Positions 56,936 through 64,000 of a stretch of 64,000 bases of DNA are shown in pieces; position 1 is the stretch's first letter, and each line of letters opens with the position of its first letter. Origin of the DNA: Alphaproteobacteria bacterium (GTDB lineage Bacteria > Pseudomonadota > Alphaproteobacteria > Micropepsales > Micropepsaceae); assembly GCA_020852655.1 (NCBI GenBank), contig JADZAI010000109.1, positions 1 through 64,000 on the forward strand, written 5' to 3'. Below the pieces are notes generated by a model. It did no database searches. It saw only the letters and a list, made by a program, of their open reading frames with translations, and was not told where the DNA came from. The position numbers and the translations under genes are program-made.

Positions 56936-58810
56936 TTGAGTGACGCGCATGCGAGCCCGGGACGGGCATGGAGCGAGGAAGGGCGCCTGGCGGCGCTGGC
57001 GGCCTGCCGCGTGCTCGGCGTGGAAGGCGGGCCGGCCTTCGACGAAATCACGAGACTTGCCTGCCTCGTCTGCAACGCTCCTGTCGGCCTGATCAGCCTC
57101 GTCGGTCGCGAGCGCCAGTGGTTCCTGTCCGAGACCGGATTCGGCACGCGCCAGACGGGTCTCGACTCCTCGATCTGCGCGTCGGCGCTGCACCACGAGG
57201 GGGTGTTCGTCGTCACCGATCTGAGCCAGGACCCGCGTTATGCCGGCATGGAGATCGTCACCGGTCCGCGCCGCCTTCGCTTCTATGCCGGTGCAGCGGT
57301 TCGCACGCCGGAAGGATTGCCGCTCGGCATGCTCTGCGTGTTCGACACCGAGCCCAGACCGGACGGCCTGACGAAACTCCAAGAGGCTATGCTGACCTCG
57401 CTCGCGCGCCAGGCGGCGCTCCAGCTCAACCTTCGCCAGCGCGAGGACGAGATAGAGCAGGGGCGCGCCGCGCTGATCCGATTCTTCAACCGCGCGCCGG
57501 TGGGCTTGCTGCAAGCCGACCTCGAGGGTCGCGTCACCTATATCAACCGGCATTATGCGGAATTGTTGGGGGTCTCGCCGTCTCAGATGTTCGGCAAGCG
57601 CCTTGCCGACCGCGTTCATCCCGACGACGCGGAAGCCCATGCTTCAGCGCTCGCGCGGGCGCTGGGCGGAGAGGACGGCGTCGTTCTCGAAAAGCGCTAT
57701 GTGACGCCCAGCGGCGCGGAGGCCTGGTCGAGCGATCATGTCACCGTCACGCGCGACACCGACGGCAAGCCGCTGAATGTCGTTTTCGTGTCCCGAGACA
57801 TCACCGAGCGGCTGCGCATCACCGCCCAGCTTGCGGCGAGCGAGCGAAAGTTCCGCGCCATCGCTGACACCATGCCGCAGATGGTGTGGTCGACGCTGCC
57901 GGACGGCGCTGCGGACTATTACAATCAGCGTTGGTATGACTTTACCGGCGTTCCCATCGGCACGCATGACGGAGACGCCTGGAATCGCGCGGTGCATCCG
58001 GACGACCGCGAGCGCGCCCTGGCGCGGTGGCGTCTCTCCGTCGAGGGCGGCGAGCCCTATGAGATCGAATATCGCCTGCGGCACCACAGCGGCGAGTATC
58101 GCTGGGTATTGGGGCGCGCACTGCCCGTCCTGAATATGGCCGGACAGATCGAGCGCTGGTTCGGCACATGCACCGACATCGAGGACATCAAACGATCGGA
58201 AGAAGCGCGCAATCTCCTGGCGCATGAACTCTCGCACCGCATCAAGAACATCTTTGCGGTGGTGAGCGGTCTGGTGTCGCTGACGTCGCGCGGCGACGAG
58301 GCGGCCAGGCCGTTCGCCCAATCCTTCCGCGAGCGCCTGAACGCCTTGTCGATGGCGCACGAATATGTGCGGCCAGGCGAAGGCGGTGCCGCGCAGGCCG
58401 AAGGCCTGAGCGTGTTCGGCCTCATGCGGATGCTTCTGCGGCCCTACGAAGGCGACGGGCGCGAGCGCTACCGCTTCAACGGCGACGACCCCGAGATCGG
58501 GGCGAAGACGGCGACGGCGCTGGCGCTGGTCATGCACGAGCAGGCGACGAATGCCGTCAAATATGGGGCGCTGGCCAACGAAGGCGGGCAGGTGCTCATT
58601 GAAGGCGCAGTAGACGGCGACACCTACGTGCTGCGCTGGCGCGAGATGGGAGGGCCGCCCGTTGAGGGGCCGCCCGAGCGGCGCGGCTTCGGCACCGATA
58701 TGGCTTCGCGCAGCGCTGCCGGACAGTTGGGCGGGACGATCCTGCATGACTGGGCACGGGACGGCCTCGTCGTCACGCTGGTGATTCCTCTTGCCAATCT
58801 CGCCCGCTGA
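56936..58810 (+). CDS. GAF-PAS-PAS HWE-family histidine kinase
   Basis: 624 aa cytoplasmic sensor. GAF domain about 15-165 (VCNAPVGLISLVGRERQWFL ... CASALHHEGVFVVTDLSQDP), PAS about 178-300 (FFNRAPVGLLQADLEGRVTY), PAS with PAC about 304-420 (DTMPQMVWSTLPDGAADYYN ... WFGTCTDIEDIKRSEEARNL), then the HWE kinase core: H-box LLAHELSHRIKNIFAVVSGL, N-box VMHEQATNAVKYGAL and WREMGG (the W-x-E of HWE kinases). TTG start (56936). No response regulator is adjacent. It lies between fliF and sciP, so a motility or general-stress input is possible. Confidence 0.92.
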   Translation: MSDAHASPGRAWSEEGRLAALAACRVLGVEGGPAFDEITRLACLVCNAPVGLISLVGRERQWFLSETGFGTRQTGLDSSICASALHHEGVFVVTDLSQDPRYAGMEIVTGPRRLRFYAGAAVRTPEGLPLGMLCVFDTEPRPDGLTKLQEAMLTSLARQAALQLNLRQREDEIEQGRAALIRFFNRAPVGLLQADLEGRVTYINRHYAELLGVSPSQMFGKRLADRVHPDDAEAHASALARALGGEDGVVLEKRYVTPSGAEAWSSDHVTVTRDTDGKPLNVVFVSRDITERLRITAQLAASERKFRAIADTMPQMVWSTLPDGAADYYNQRWYDFTGVPIGTHDGDAWNRAVHPDDRERALARWRLSVEGGEPYEIEYRLRHHSGEYRWVLGRALPVLNMAGQIERWFGTCTDIEDIKRSEEARNLLAHELSHRIKNIFAVVSGLVSLTSRGDEAARPFAQSFRERLNALSMAHEYVRPGEGGAAQAEGLSVFGLMRMLLRPYEGDGRERYRFNGDDPEIGAKTATALALVMHEQATNAVKYGALANEGGQVLIEGAVDGDTYVLRWREMGGPPVEGPPERRGFGTDMASRSAAGQLGGTILHDWARDGLVVTLVIPLANLAR

Positions 58811-58814
58811 AACG

Positions 58815-58840
58815 AAAAACGCCGGGCAAGGGGCCCGGCG
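58815..58840 (-). terminator. Rho-independent terminator of sciP
   Basis: On the minus strand the stem CGCCGGGC (58840-58833) pairs with GCCCGGCG (58827-58820) and is followed by TTTTT (58819-58815). It starts 21 bases after the sciP stop and separates it from the convergent kinase gene. Confidence 0.8.
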
Positions 58841-58861
58841 CCGGCTGGTCTTGCAGGACGT

Positions 58862-59128
58862 TCAGCCGCGATACTGCTGGATGCGCGTCGTCCGGAGGCC
58901 AGCGAGGCCGTGACGGTCGATCGCCTTTTGCCAGGCGAGAAACTCCTCGACGGTCAGCGTGTAGCGGTTGCAGGCTTCCTCAAGGCTCAGCAGGCCGCCG
59001 CGCACCGCAGCGACGACTTCCGCCTTGCGCCGGATGACCCAGCGGCGCGTGTCGGGCGCCGGCAGGTCGGCCACCGTAAGCGGGCTTCCGTCCGGTCCGA
59101 TCACGTAAGTGATGCGTGCATCGCTCAT
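58862..59128 (-). CDS. sciP: CtrA inhibitor SciP (DUF1153)
   Basis: 88 aa DUF1153 protein: ITYVIGPDGSPLTVADLPAP, then TRRWVIRRKAEVVAAVRGGL, LSLEEACNRYTLTVEEFLAW and the HTH-like end DRHGLAGLRTTRIQQYR closely match Caulobacter SciP, which binds CtrA (and DNA) in swarmer/G1 cells and blocks CtrA-dependent transcription. ATG at 59128 (MSDARITYV) is chosen over an in-frame ATG at 59176. A perfect CtrA box lies 64 bp upstream and a terminator follows. Confidence 0.95.
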   Translation of the reverse strand: MSDARITYVIGPDGSPLTVADLPAPDTRRWVIRRKAEVVAAVRGGLLSLEEACNRYTLTVEEFLAWQKAIDRHGLAGLRTTRIQQYRG

Positions 59129-59191
59129 CGTTACCCCATCCGCGCCGTGTTCCAGCGCTCTCTGTATGGGGCGCAATCTACGCCTCGGGCT

Positions 59192-59206
59192 TTAAGCCGG
59201 GTTTAA
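59192..59206. promoter_or_regulatory. CtrA box upstream of sciP
   Basis: TTAA-GCCGGGT-TTAA, a perfect TTAA-N7-TTAA, read the same way on both strands; 64 bp before the sciP ATG. It suggests CtrA drives its own inhibitor, as in Caulobacter. Confidence 0.75.
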
Positions 59207-59254
59207 GCGCGAAGGTAAAAACGTGTCCAAATTCAATGTGTTAACATAGATGAA

Positions 59255-59294
59255 CCGGCGTGTTCCGTATCGAAATGGAACGGAAGCACGCCGG
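59255..59294 (-). terminator. Hairpin downstream of flgE
   Basis: CCGGCGTG (59255-59262) pairs with CACGCCGG (59287-59294), with inner TTCCGT/ACGGAA pairing, 17 bp after the flgE stop. No clear T-run, so it may be a transcript-stability hairpin or Rho-dependent end. Confidence 0.5.
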
Positions 59295-59311
59295 CTGTTA
59301 AGGAAACCCCG

Positions 59312-60610
59312 CTATCTCTTAATGGACAGCATTTCCTGCAACATTTGGTCAGCAGTTGAGATGATGCGCGTCGCGGCCGAGTAGGCGCGCTGAGTCGTGA
59401 TCATGTCGGTGAACTCTTTCGCCATGTCGACGGTGGACGCTTCGAGGTTCGATGCCTCGATCTTGCCGGAGCCGCCGGTGTTGGGTTCGAGCAGGCGGGC
59501 CGAGCCGGACTCCTCGCTGACCCGCCATACGTTCGAGTTGAGCGCCGTCAGGCCGTCAGGGTTGGCGAATGTCGCAAGAGGCAGCTTGTAGACGCGGCGT
59601 TCGACGCCGTTGTCGAAGATCGCCGTGACGTAACCGTCCGGGTTGATCGAGACACCGGCGACGCGACCGAAGGCAGCGCCGTCAGCGGCGGTCGTCGCCA
59701 CCGAGTCGGTCTCGGCCTGGGTTACGCCGCGCGTGCCGCCGCTGCCGGCGAGATCGAGCGTGAAGGCTTGCGGCGTCAGGCCCGACGTGGCGGCCCATGG
59801 GATGGTGATCGTCGGTGACGTCGCCGGCGTCAGCAACTGGCCGCTCGCGTCGAACGTCATGGTGCCGGTGGCGATGGGATTGTTGGCGGCGCCGCCGATA
59901 TTGGCCGGGTCCCCGTCGTAGATCGCCTCGTACTGCCAGGTGTTGGCGGCCGTCTTCACGAAGGCGAGCCGCACCGGCTGCACGGCGCCCTGGCTGTCGT
60001 AGACTTCCATCACGGTCTGGAACGACGGGGTGACGGTGCCGCTCGCCATGTCGCCAGCGGTGTAGGCGGGTGCGGCGGCCGTGCTGGCGCGCAGGTTGGC
60101 GCGGAGGGTCACGCTCGTCGTCGCTTCCGCCGTTCCGGTGAGGTCGCCGAGATTGACCGGCGAGAGGTTGGACGTGTTGGCGGCGAGATTGCCTGCACTG
60201 TCGAGCGGCCAACCCATCAGGTAGTAGCCCTGGGCGTTGCGAAGGTTGCCTTCCTCGTCCGGCGTGAACGAGCCGGCGCGGGTGTAGAGCAGTTCGCCGC
60301 CGCCGCTGGTCGCCTGCGGCTGCTTGGTGACGACGAAGAAGCCCTGACCGCTGATGGCGAGGTCGGTGCCCGAATCCGTCGACATCGTCAGGCCCTGCGT
60401 GCTGATGCGCGACTGGGTGATGGTGCGGACGCCGCCGGTGGAGAAGTCTCCGGCGGGCGTGTCGCGCGTCAGAAGCGTCTCGAACTGCGCCACCGACGCC
60501 TTGTAGCCGACGGTGTTCACGTTCGCGATGTTGTTGGATGAGATGCCGAGCGCGCGGCCGTTGGCCGCGAGGCTCGAGACCCCGGTGAAGAGAGCGCCGT
60601 AGAGGCTCAT
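59312..60610 (-). CDS. flgE: Flagellar hook protein FlgE
   Basis: 432 aa axial protein. The N-terminus MSLYGALFTGVSSLAANGRA, then LGISSNNIANVNTVGYKASV carries the rod/hook 'ANVNT.GYK' motif; the FlgF/G/E core is DLAISGQGFFVVT; the C-terminus KEFTDMITTQRAYSAATRIIS with QMLQEMLSIKR is the conserved D0 helix. Starts at the ATG at 60610. Length is normal for the alphaproteobacterial form. Upstream lie a sigma-54-like element and flgD. Confidence 0.96.
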   Translation of the reverse strand: MSLYGALFTGVSSLAANGRALGISSNNIANVNTVGYKASVAQFETLLTRDTPAGDFSTGGVRTITQSRISTQGLTMSTDSGTDLAISGQGFFVVTKQPQATSGGGELLYTRAGSFTPDEEGNLRNAQGYYLMGWPLDSAGNLAANTSNLSPVNLGDLTGTAEATTSVTLRANLRASTAAAPAYTAGDMASGTVTPSFQTVMEVYDSQGAVQPVRLAFVKTAANTWQYEAIYDGDPANIGGAANNPIATGTMTFDASGQLLTPATSPTITIPWAATSGLTPQAFTLDLAGSGGTRGVTQAETDSVATTAADGAAFGRVAGVSINPDGYVTAIFDNGVERRVYKLPLATFANPDGLTALNSNVWRVSEESGSARLLEPNTGGSGKIEASNLEASTVDMAKEFTDMITTQRAYSAATRIISTADQMLQEMLSIKR

Positions 60611-60640
60611 GCTAGGCTTATCCTGATATTCGCCTCCGCC

Positions 60641-60655
60641 GCGCATTTCGTGCCC
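60641..60655 (-). promoter_or_regulatory. Candidate sigma-54 promoter of flgE
   Basis: Minus strand GGGCACGAAATGCGC (60655-60641) resembles TGGCACG-N4-TTGCA: GG at -24 and GC at -12 with 10-bp spacing. A start near 60628 gives a leader of about 18 nt. Confidence 0.45.
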
Positions 60656-60707
60656 GGCGTCAGCTCCCCGTTTACGCGGCGCCTTTGGCGTCCGCGCTAG
60701 CCTTTCC

Positions 60708-61376
60708 TCAGCCGGCGGTCGCGACCTCGCGTACCGCAGTGACATCGGTAAGATTCAGTTTGACGCCGTTGACGTCGAGAACGACTTCGCCGTCGGCCGT
60801 CTCGACCGCACTGACGCGGCCCTTGAGCGTGACCGGCGCCGTCAGCGTCGCGCCGGTCGAATCGACCGCCTTGACGCTCAGCGTGTAGATGCCGTCGCCG
60901 GCCGTGGCGCCGGAGTTGGTTTTGCCGTCCCATCCGACGGTGTTCGCGCCGGCGCTTGTCGGGCCGGTGCCGGAATAGACGATCTGGCCGGACTCATTCA
61001 TCACGGTCAGCGATACGCTCTCGGCCTCCCGGGGCAGTGTGTATGTCCACGAAGCCTGCCCGCCCGTAAGGGCCGCGCGCGCGTCGTCGGCGCTGACCTC
61101 GCGGCCGATATAGCCGACCGCATTGCCGAGGCCGCCGCCCTTCTGGAGCGCAATCAGCGTCTCCAGATTCTTGTTGGTGTAGATGTTCTGTTCGACCGAC
61201 GAGTACTGGACGAGCTGCTGGGTGAACTGGCTCGCATCCATCGGCTCCAGCGGGTCCTGGTTCTGAAGCTGCGCCGTAAGCAGCTTCAGAAAGGTGTCGA
61301 AGTTGCCGGCGAGCGTCTTGCCGGCGGAGCCGGACTGCGACGTGGCGGTTGCTGCCGATGTTGGATCGATGGCCAT
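60708..61376 (-). CDS. flgD: Flagellar hook-capping protein FlgD
   Basis: 222 aa. N-terminal NFDTFLKLLTAQLQNQDPLE and PMDASQFTQQLVQYSSVEQN are the FlgD signature; the C-terminal half (VTVMNESGQIVYSGTGPTSA ... WDGKTNSGATAGDGIYTLSV) is the FLN/Tudor-type cap domain. Hook-assembly scaffold, removed when the hook is complete. Nine bases after fliK ends? The gene starts at 61376 and fliK's stop is at 61385, so they are co-transcribed. Confidence 0.95.
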   Translation of the reverse strand: MAIDPTSAATATSQSGSAGKTLAGNFDTFLKLLTAQLQNQDPLEPMDASQFTQQLVQYSSVEQNIYTNKNLETLIALQKGGGLGNAVGYIGREVSADDARAALTGGQASWTYTLPREAESVSLTVMNESGQIVYSGTGPTSAGANTVGWDGKTNSGATAGDGIYTLSVKAVDSTGATLTAPVTLKGRVSAVETADGEVVLDVNGVKLNLTDVTAVREVATAG

Positions 61377-61384
61377 GTCTGCCC

Positions 61385-63325
61385 TCAGACCTGAATGTCG
61401 ACGACGCCGTCGCGCCAGGCCATGGGCTGGGCGGCGGCGGCCGTCATGTCGTTGATGGAGTCTTCCTGCCGGCGGAAGGCGCCGGCGTATCCGGAGTCGC
61501 GTGCGAAGGCCTGTCCCGAGCCTTGGTCGTTCAGCGTGAAGCTGATGCCGTCGTCGCCGAGCTGGACGCCGGCGTCGCGCAGGGCGGCTTCCAGGGCGCC
61601 TGAATCCCGTTTGAGCAGCTCGAAGGCCTGCGACGTGTCGGTCTGAAGAACGGCACTCAGCCTGCCGTCGCTGCCGGTTTCGAGGCGCACGTCCACACGC
61701 CCGATGCCCGGCGGATCCAGCCGGATCTCGATCGCGCGTGTCGTGCCGTCCTTGCTGTGCACGCGGATCGCCACGGTCGGGACCGCGGCTGCGCGGCCGG
61801 GCGTCTCCCGCGTCAGCGCGACGCGGCTTTCGACGATGCGCTCCGGTTCCGCCGCCACGACCGGTTCGCCGTCATGTGCGGGCGACGCCGGAAGAACAGC
61901 GGTTTCCGCCAGCTTCACCCCCTCATCCTTGGCCGCGGATTTTGTGCCGGTCTCCGCCGGTTGCGCCGCCGGGGCGCGGGCTTCAGGCGTTTCGGGCGAT
62001 TTTTGAGCCTTGGCTGCGGGCTCGTGGCCGTCGCGCCTGGCCGTTGCCACACGTTCGGCTTTCGGCTTCGGCGACTCCGCCACCGGCGTAGCGCCCGCCG
62101 TTATGGACTCGGGCGGGGGGACAACGCCGTTGGCGGCGGTGGCTATCGTTGCGCGTATGCTTGCCGTGAGCGGCGTTGCTGACGCCGCGGCCTCGGTGGC
62201 CTTGGGAAGGATCGCGGCCGCCGCGGAATGGAGGCGAGCGGCGAGCGGCGTCGCCGCGGCCGGTTCCTCGCTCGCCTTGGGGAGCGCAGGCAATGCGGCT
62301 GGCGGATTGGCGGGAGCCTCGCGCCGGCGCGCCGGCAGGCCCGGCTCGCGGCCTGAGTGCAGGGCGGGCGTCTCCTGGGTCGTGCCGCCGCCAATGGCAG
62401 ACGGCGTCGCTGCTGCCGGTGTCGGCGATGCAGGCCGGGGGCGTGCTGCCGCGATCGGCTCTGCGGCCCGGGAAGGCGCTGGGACGAGGCCGCCTCGTGC
62501 CGGTCCGTGCGCCGCCGTCCCGATATGTGTCGTCGTCGCAGGCGTCGGTGTTGCAGCGGTTGGCGTCGTCGGTGTCGCCGCGGCCGGGGCGTTCGCGAGA
62601 GCATCTTTGGACTGTACCGGCGTAGCGCCGAGGTCGTGCGGGATGATCGCCGCTGACGTCTCGGTCGCCGCGGCGGCTGTCGCGATTGCCGCAGGTGTGT
62701 GCGCCGTGCCTGCTCCGGCTGTTGTTGCAGGCTTCAGGTGCCCTGACGTTCCTGACGTCGGATCGTCCTTGGGCGCCGCGACAGGGGTGCCGCCTGTGGT
62801 TGGCGCGGCAGAGGCCCGTGTCGTCTTTGCCGCTGGTTGAACGCCTGCGCCGGTGTCCGGAAGGGCAGCTGCTGCGCGGGTCAGGACATGATCGGCGGCC
62901 AGGGGCCGGACGGCTTCACCGTGCGCGACGGACGCACCAGGCGTCGAGGGCTTCGGCGCGGGCGCATCAGGTGAGGCGTGGGTGGCGGCCGAGGGGACGG
63001 GGAGCGGCGCGAGGGGTACGGCAGTCGGGGTAGTCGCAGCGGTGTCGGCGCCAGCGGTAGCCGTGTCGGCTGGAGCGGGATGCGGTTTGGTTGCCGGTGC
63101 CGCCGGCGCTTTCGGCGCGGCCTTGCGCGCCGCCGGCTCCGTGGCCGGTGTCGCCGCCTCGGCTTTCGCGGGCCGCTTCTCCGGAACCAGCAGGGCGGCG
63201 GATTTCGGCATCGCGGCCGAGCCGAGCAGATGCGCGAACGCCGCAGCCGTCGCTGCACCCGGCGTCGTGGGCGCGGCGGGCGGCTTGCCTGCGATCGTCT
63301 TCAGCGCTGTCGCGCCCGTCTGCAT
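61385..63325 (-). CDS. fliK: Flagellar hook-length control protein FliK
   Basis: 646 aa from the ATG at 63325. Long low-complexity Ala/Pro/Thr region (about 1-480) as in hook rulers, then the conserved C-terminal FliK domain (RAIEIRLDPPGIGRVDVRLE, GRLSAVLQTDTSQAFELLKR, DAGVQLGDDGISFTLND), which switches export specificity. The upstream ATG at 63514 would add 63 Cys- and His-containing residues unlike this protein, and the sigma-54-like element at 63362-63377 lies inside that extra part, so 63325 is preferred. First gene of fliK-flgD-flgE. Confidence 0.9.
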   Translation of the reverse strand: MQTGATALKTIAGKPPAAPTTPGAATAAAFAHLLGSAAMPKSAALLVPEKRPAKAEAATPATEPAARKAAPKAPAAPATKPHPAPADTATAGADTAATTPTAVPLAPLPVPSAATHASPDAPAPKPSTPGASVAHGEAVRPLAADHVLTRAAAALPDTGAGVQPAAKTTRASAAPTTGGTPVAAPKDDPTSGTSGHLKPATTAGAGTAHTPAAIATAAAATETSAAIIPHDLGATPVQSKDALANAPAAATPTTPTAATPTPATTTHIGTAAHGPARGGLVPAPSRAAEPIAAARPRPASPTPAAATPSAIGGGTTQETPALHSGREPGLPARRREAPANPPAALPALPKASEEPAAATPLAARLHSAAAAILPKATEAAASATPLTASIRATIATAANGVVPPPESITAGATPVAESPKPKAERVATARRDGHEPAAKAQKSPETPEARAPAAQPAETGTKSAAKDEGVKLAETAVLPASPAHDGEPVVAAEPERIVESRVALTRETPGRAAAVPTVAIRVHSKDGTTRAIEIRLDPPGIGRVDVRLETGSDGRLSAVLQTDTSQAFELLKRDSGALEAALRDAGVQLGDDGISFTLNDQGSGQAFARDSGYAGAFRRQEDSINDMTAAAAQPMAWRDGVVDIQV

Positions 63326-63361
63326 TGGCCGGATGGAGTCCCTTGCGTGTCGAGGCGACCA

Positions 63362-63377
63362 AGCAAGGGCGGGGCCA
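63362..63377 (-). promoter_or_regulatory. Sigma-54-type promoter upstream of fliK
   Basis: Minus strand TGGCCCCGCCCTTGCT (63377-63362) fits TGGCACG-N4-TTGCW with GG and GC 10 bp apart. Predicted start near 63350, about 25 bp before the fliK ATG at 63325. This places the hook genes under FlbD and sigma-54. Confidence 0.6.
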
Positions 63378-63585
63378 TCAGATATGGCATGCCATTCGCG
63401 GAAGCAGCACAAGATGTTGTAGGCGCGAAGCGCAGATGCGCGGGAAAGTTTTGCATCGCGGTCGCTTTCTGCCGGGTGCGCGGCGCCCGGCGGGCGCTGG
63501 CCTGTCCGTTGCAATTCATCTCGTCATGACCTCGCCCGGACGAGAGACGGAACTGGCGCGATCCGCAGGATTGGCGCGGTGCGGT

Positions 63586-63603
63586 GGTTGCCGTCCGGCA
63601 ACC
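63586..63603. promoter_or_regulatory. 18-bp palindrome in the fliK-flgK gap (candidate FlbD enhancer)
   Basis: GGTTGCCGTCCGGCAACC has 8-bp arms around a TC centre, in the 343-bp divergent gap (63326-63668) where no gene is seen. Its TTGCCG/CGGCAA hexamers match the palindrome at the fliF promoter. It lies 66 bp before flgK and about 210 bp upstream of the fliK promoter, positions compatible with a sigma-54 enhancer. A weak GG-N10-GC element (63578-63591) overlaps it on the flgK side. Confidence 0.5.
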
Positions 63604-63668
63604 ATGCCGATGACGCCCGGCAGAAATGTCCGCCTTCCGGCAAATGATTCCGCCTGCGGAGACCAGTC

Positions 63669-64000
63669 ATGAGCATCACGGCTATGCTCAACGCCGGCCT
63701 GTCGACGCTTCTGGCCAACCAGACGGCGCTGCGGGTCACCTCGTCGAACATCGCGAATGTGAACACGCCCGGCTATGTGCGCCGCACGGTCCAGTTCGAG
63801 ACCGACACGGCCGGCAGCCAGATGGGCGGCATCAACGTCGCCTCGGTGGATCGCGCGGTAAACAACTACCTCGCTTCGGAGCGCCTCAGCTCGGCGTCGA
63901 ATGCCGGCGAAACCGACATCGCCGAAAAATTCCTGGACCAGCTCCAGTCGAGCCTGGGCAATGTCAACGACGGCCGCGACCCGGCGTCGCGCTGGGCGGA
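63669..64000 (+). CDS. flgK: Flagellar hook-associated protein FlgK (3' truncated by window edge)
   Basis: First about 110 residues: MSITAMLNAGLSTLLANQTA followed by LRVTSSNIANVNTPGYVRRT, the hook/rod N-terminal motif with the NTPGY of FlgK, then VASVDRAVNNYLASERLSSA. FlgK joins hook to filament. The frame is open to the end of the window. Divergent from fliK. Confidence 0.93.
   Translation, partial: MSITAMLNAGLSTLLANQTALRVTSSNIANVNTPGYVRRTVQFETDTAGSQMGGINVASVDRAVNNYLASERLSSASNAGETDIAEKFLDQLQSSLGNVNDGRDPASRWA

Noticed and set aside
62143-63258. Short-period repeats in the fliK region
   Set aside because: Codon-level Ala/Pro/Thr low complexity rather than a nucleotide tandem repeat.
61349-63672. 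Plus-strand Ala/Val/Gly-rich frames opposite fliK
   Set aside because: The fliK low-complexity region is open in several frames; only the minus frame ends in the conserved FliK domain.

Overview
The window is high-GC DNA from a flagellated alphaproteobacterium. The evidence is the CtrA-ChpT-SciP cell-cycle genes, GANTC and TTAA-N7-TTAA regulatory sites, a Caulobacter-type fliF-fliG-fliH-fliN-flbD operon, HWE and ChpT-type signalling proteins, and alphaproteobacterial markers such as EipA/DUF1134, DUF1153 and DUF3553. I cannot fix the genus; the gene content fits the Caulobacterales/Parvibaculales/Micropepsales part of the class better than Rickettsiales or typical Rhizobiaceae. Layout, left half: 0-6.4 kb holds ftsH (5' end outside the window), an M50 peptidase, a dihydropteroate synthase that reads like the mobile sulfonamide-resistance Sul enzymes, a secreted protein, glmM and thiD. 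6.4-25.2 kb is metabolism and housekeeping: a decayed parDE module, phzF-like/map, serC (with a structured leader) and serA separated by a palindromic repeat element, an Old Yellow Enzyme homologue, purA, an AT-rich nuclease-fold gene next to vapBC, a nitronate monooxygenase, a methyltransferase, rpoH/rluD, tRNA-Glu(CTC), hrpB and a secF with no secD beside it. 25-30.5 kb is envelope and oxygen response: eipA, a stomatin/NfeD pair, a small membrane protein and an Fnr-type regulator, then a 35-residue membrane protein plus universal stress protein behind an FNR-like box, and DUF3553-cysQ. 30.5-37 kb has chpT behind a perfect CtrA box, a CheY-like receiver and an ATPase, a cytochrome P450, a triple-CVNH secreted protein, and a flavoprotein gene with a frameshift whose stop codon abuts an IS5-family element. 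37-64 kb is ctrA and the flagellar regulon: ctrA divergent from fliI-fliJ; a small oxidoreductase group with its LysR regulator; lemA with three tandem DUF2207 genes; the fliF-to-flhG operon; an HWE histidine kinase; sciP; and fliK-flgD-flgE divergent from flgK (3' end outside the window). How it works together: ChpT passes phosphate to CtrA, CtrA is antagonised by SciP, and CtrA-type boxes lie upstream of chpT, sciP, fliI, fliF and eipA. FlbD, encoded inside the fliF operon, is the sigma-54 activator for late flagellar genes. A CGGCAA-N3-TTGCCG palindrome lies between the fliF CtrA box and the fliF start, where Caulobacter has its FlbD repressor site, and the inverse-orientation version lies between fliK and flgK. 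Sigma-54-like -24/-12 elements precede fliK and flgE. All database-type assignments are recognition from memory of families; no search was run.
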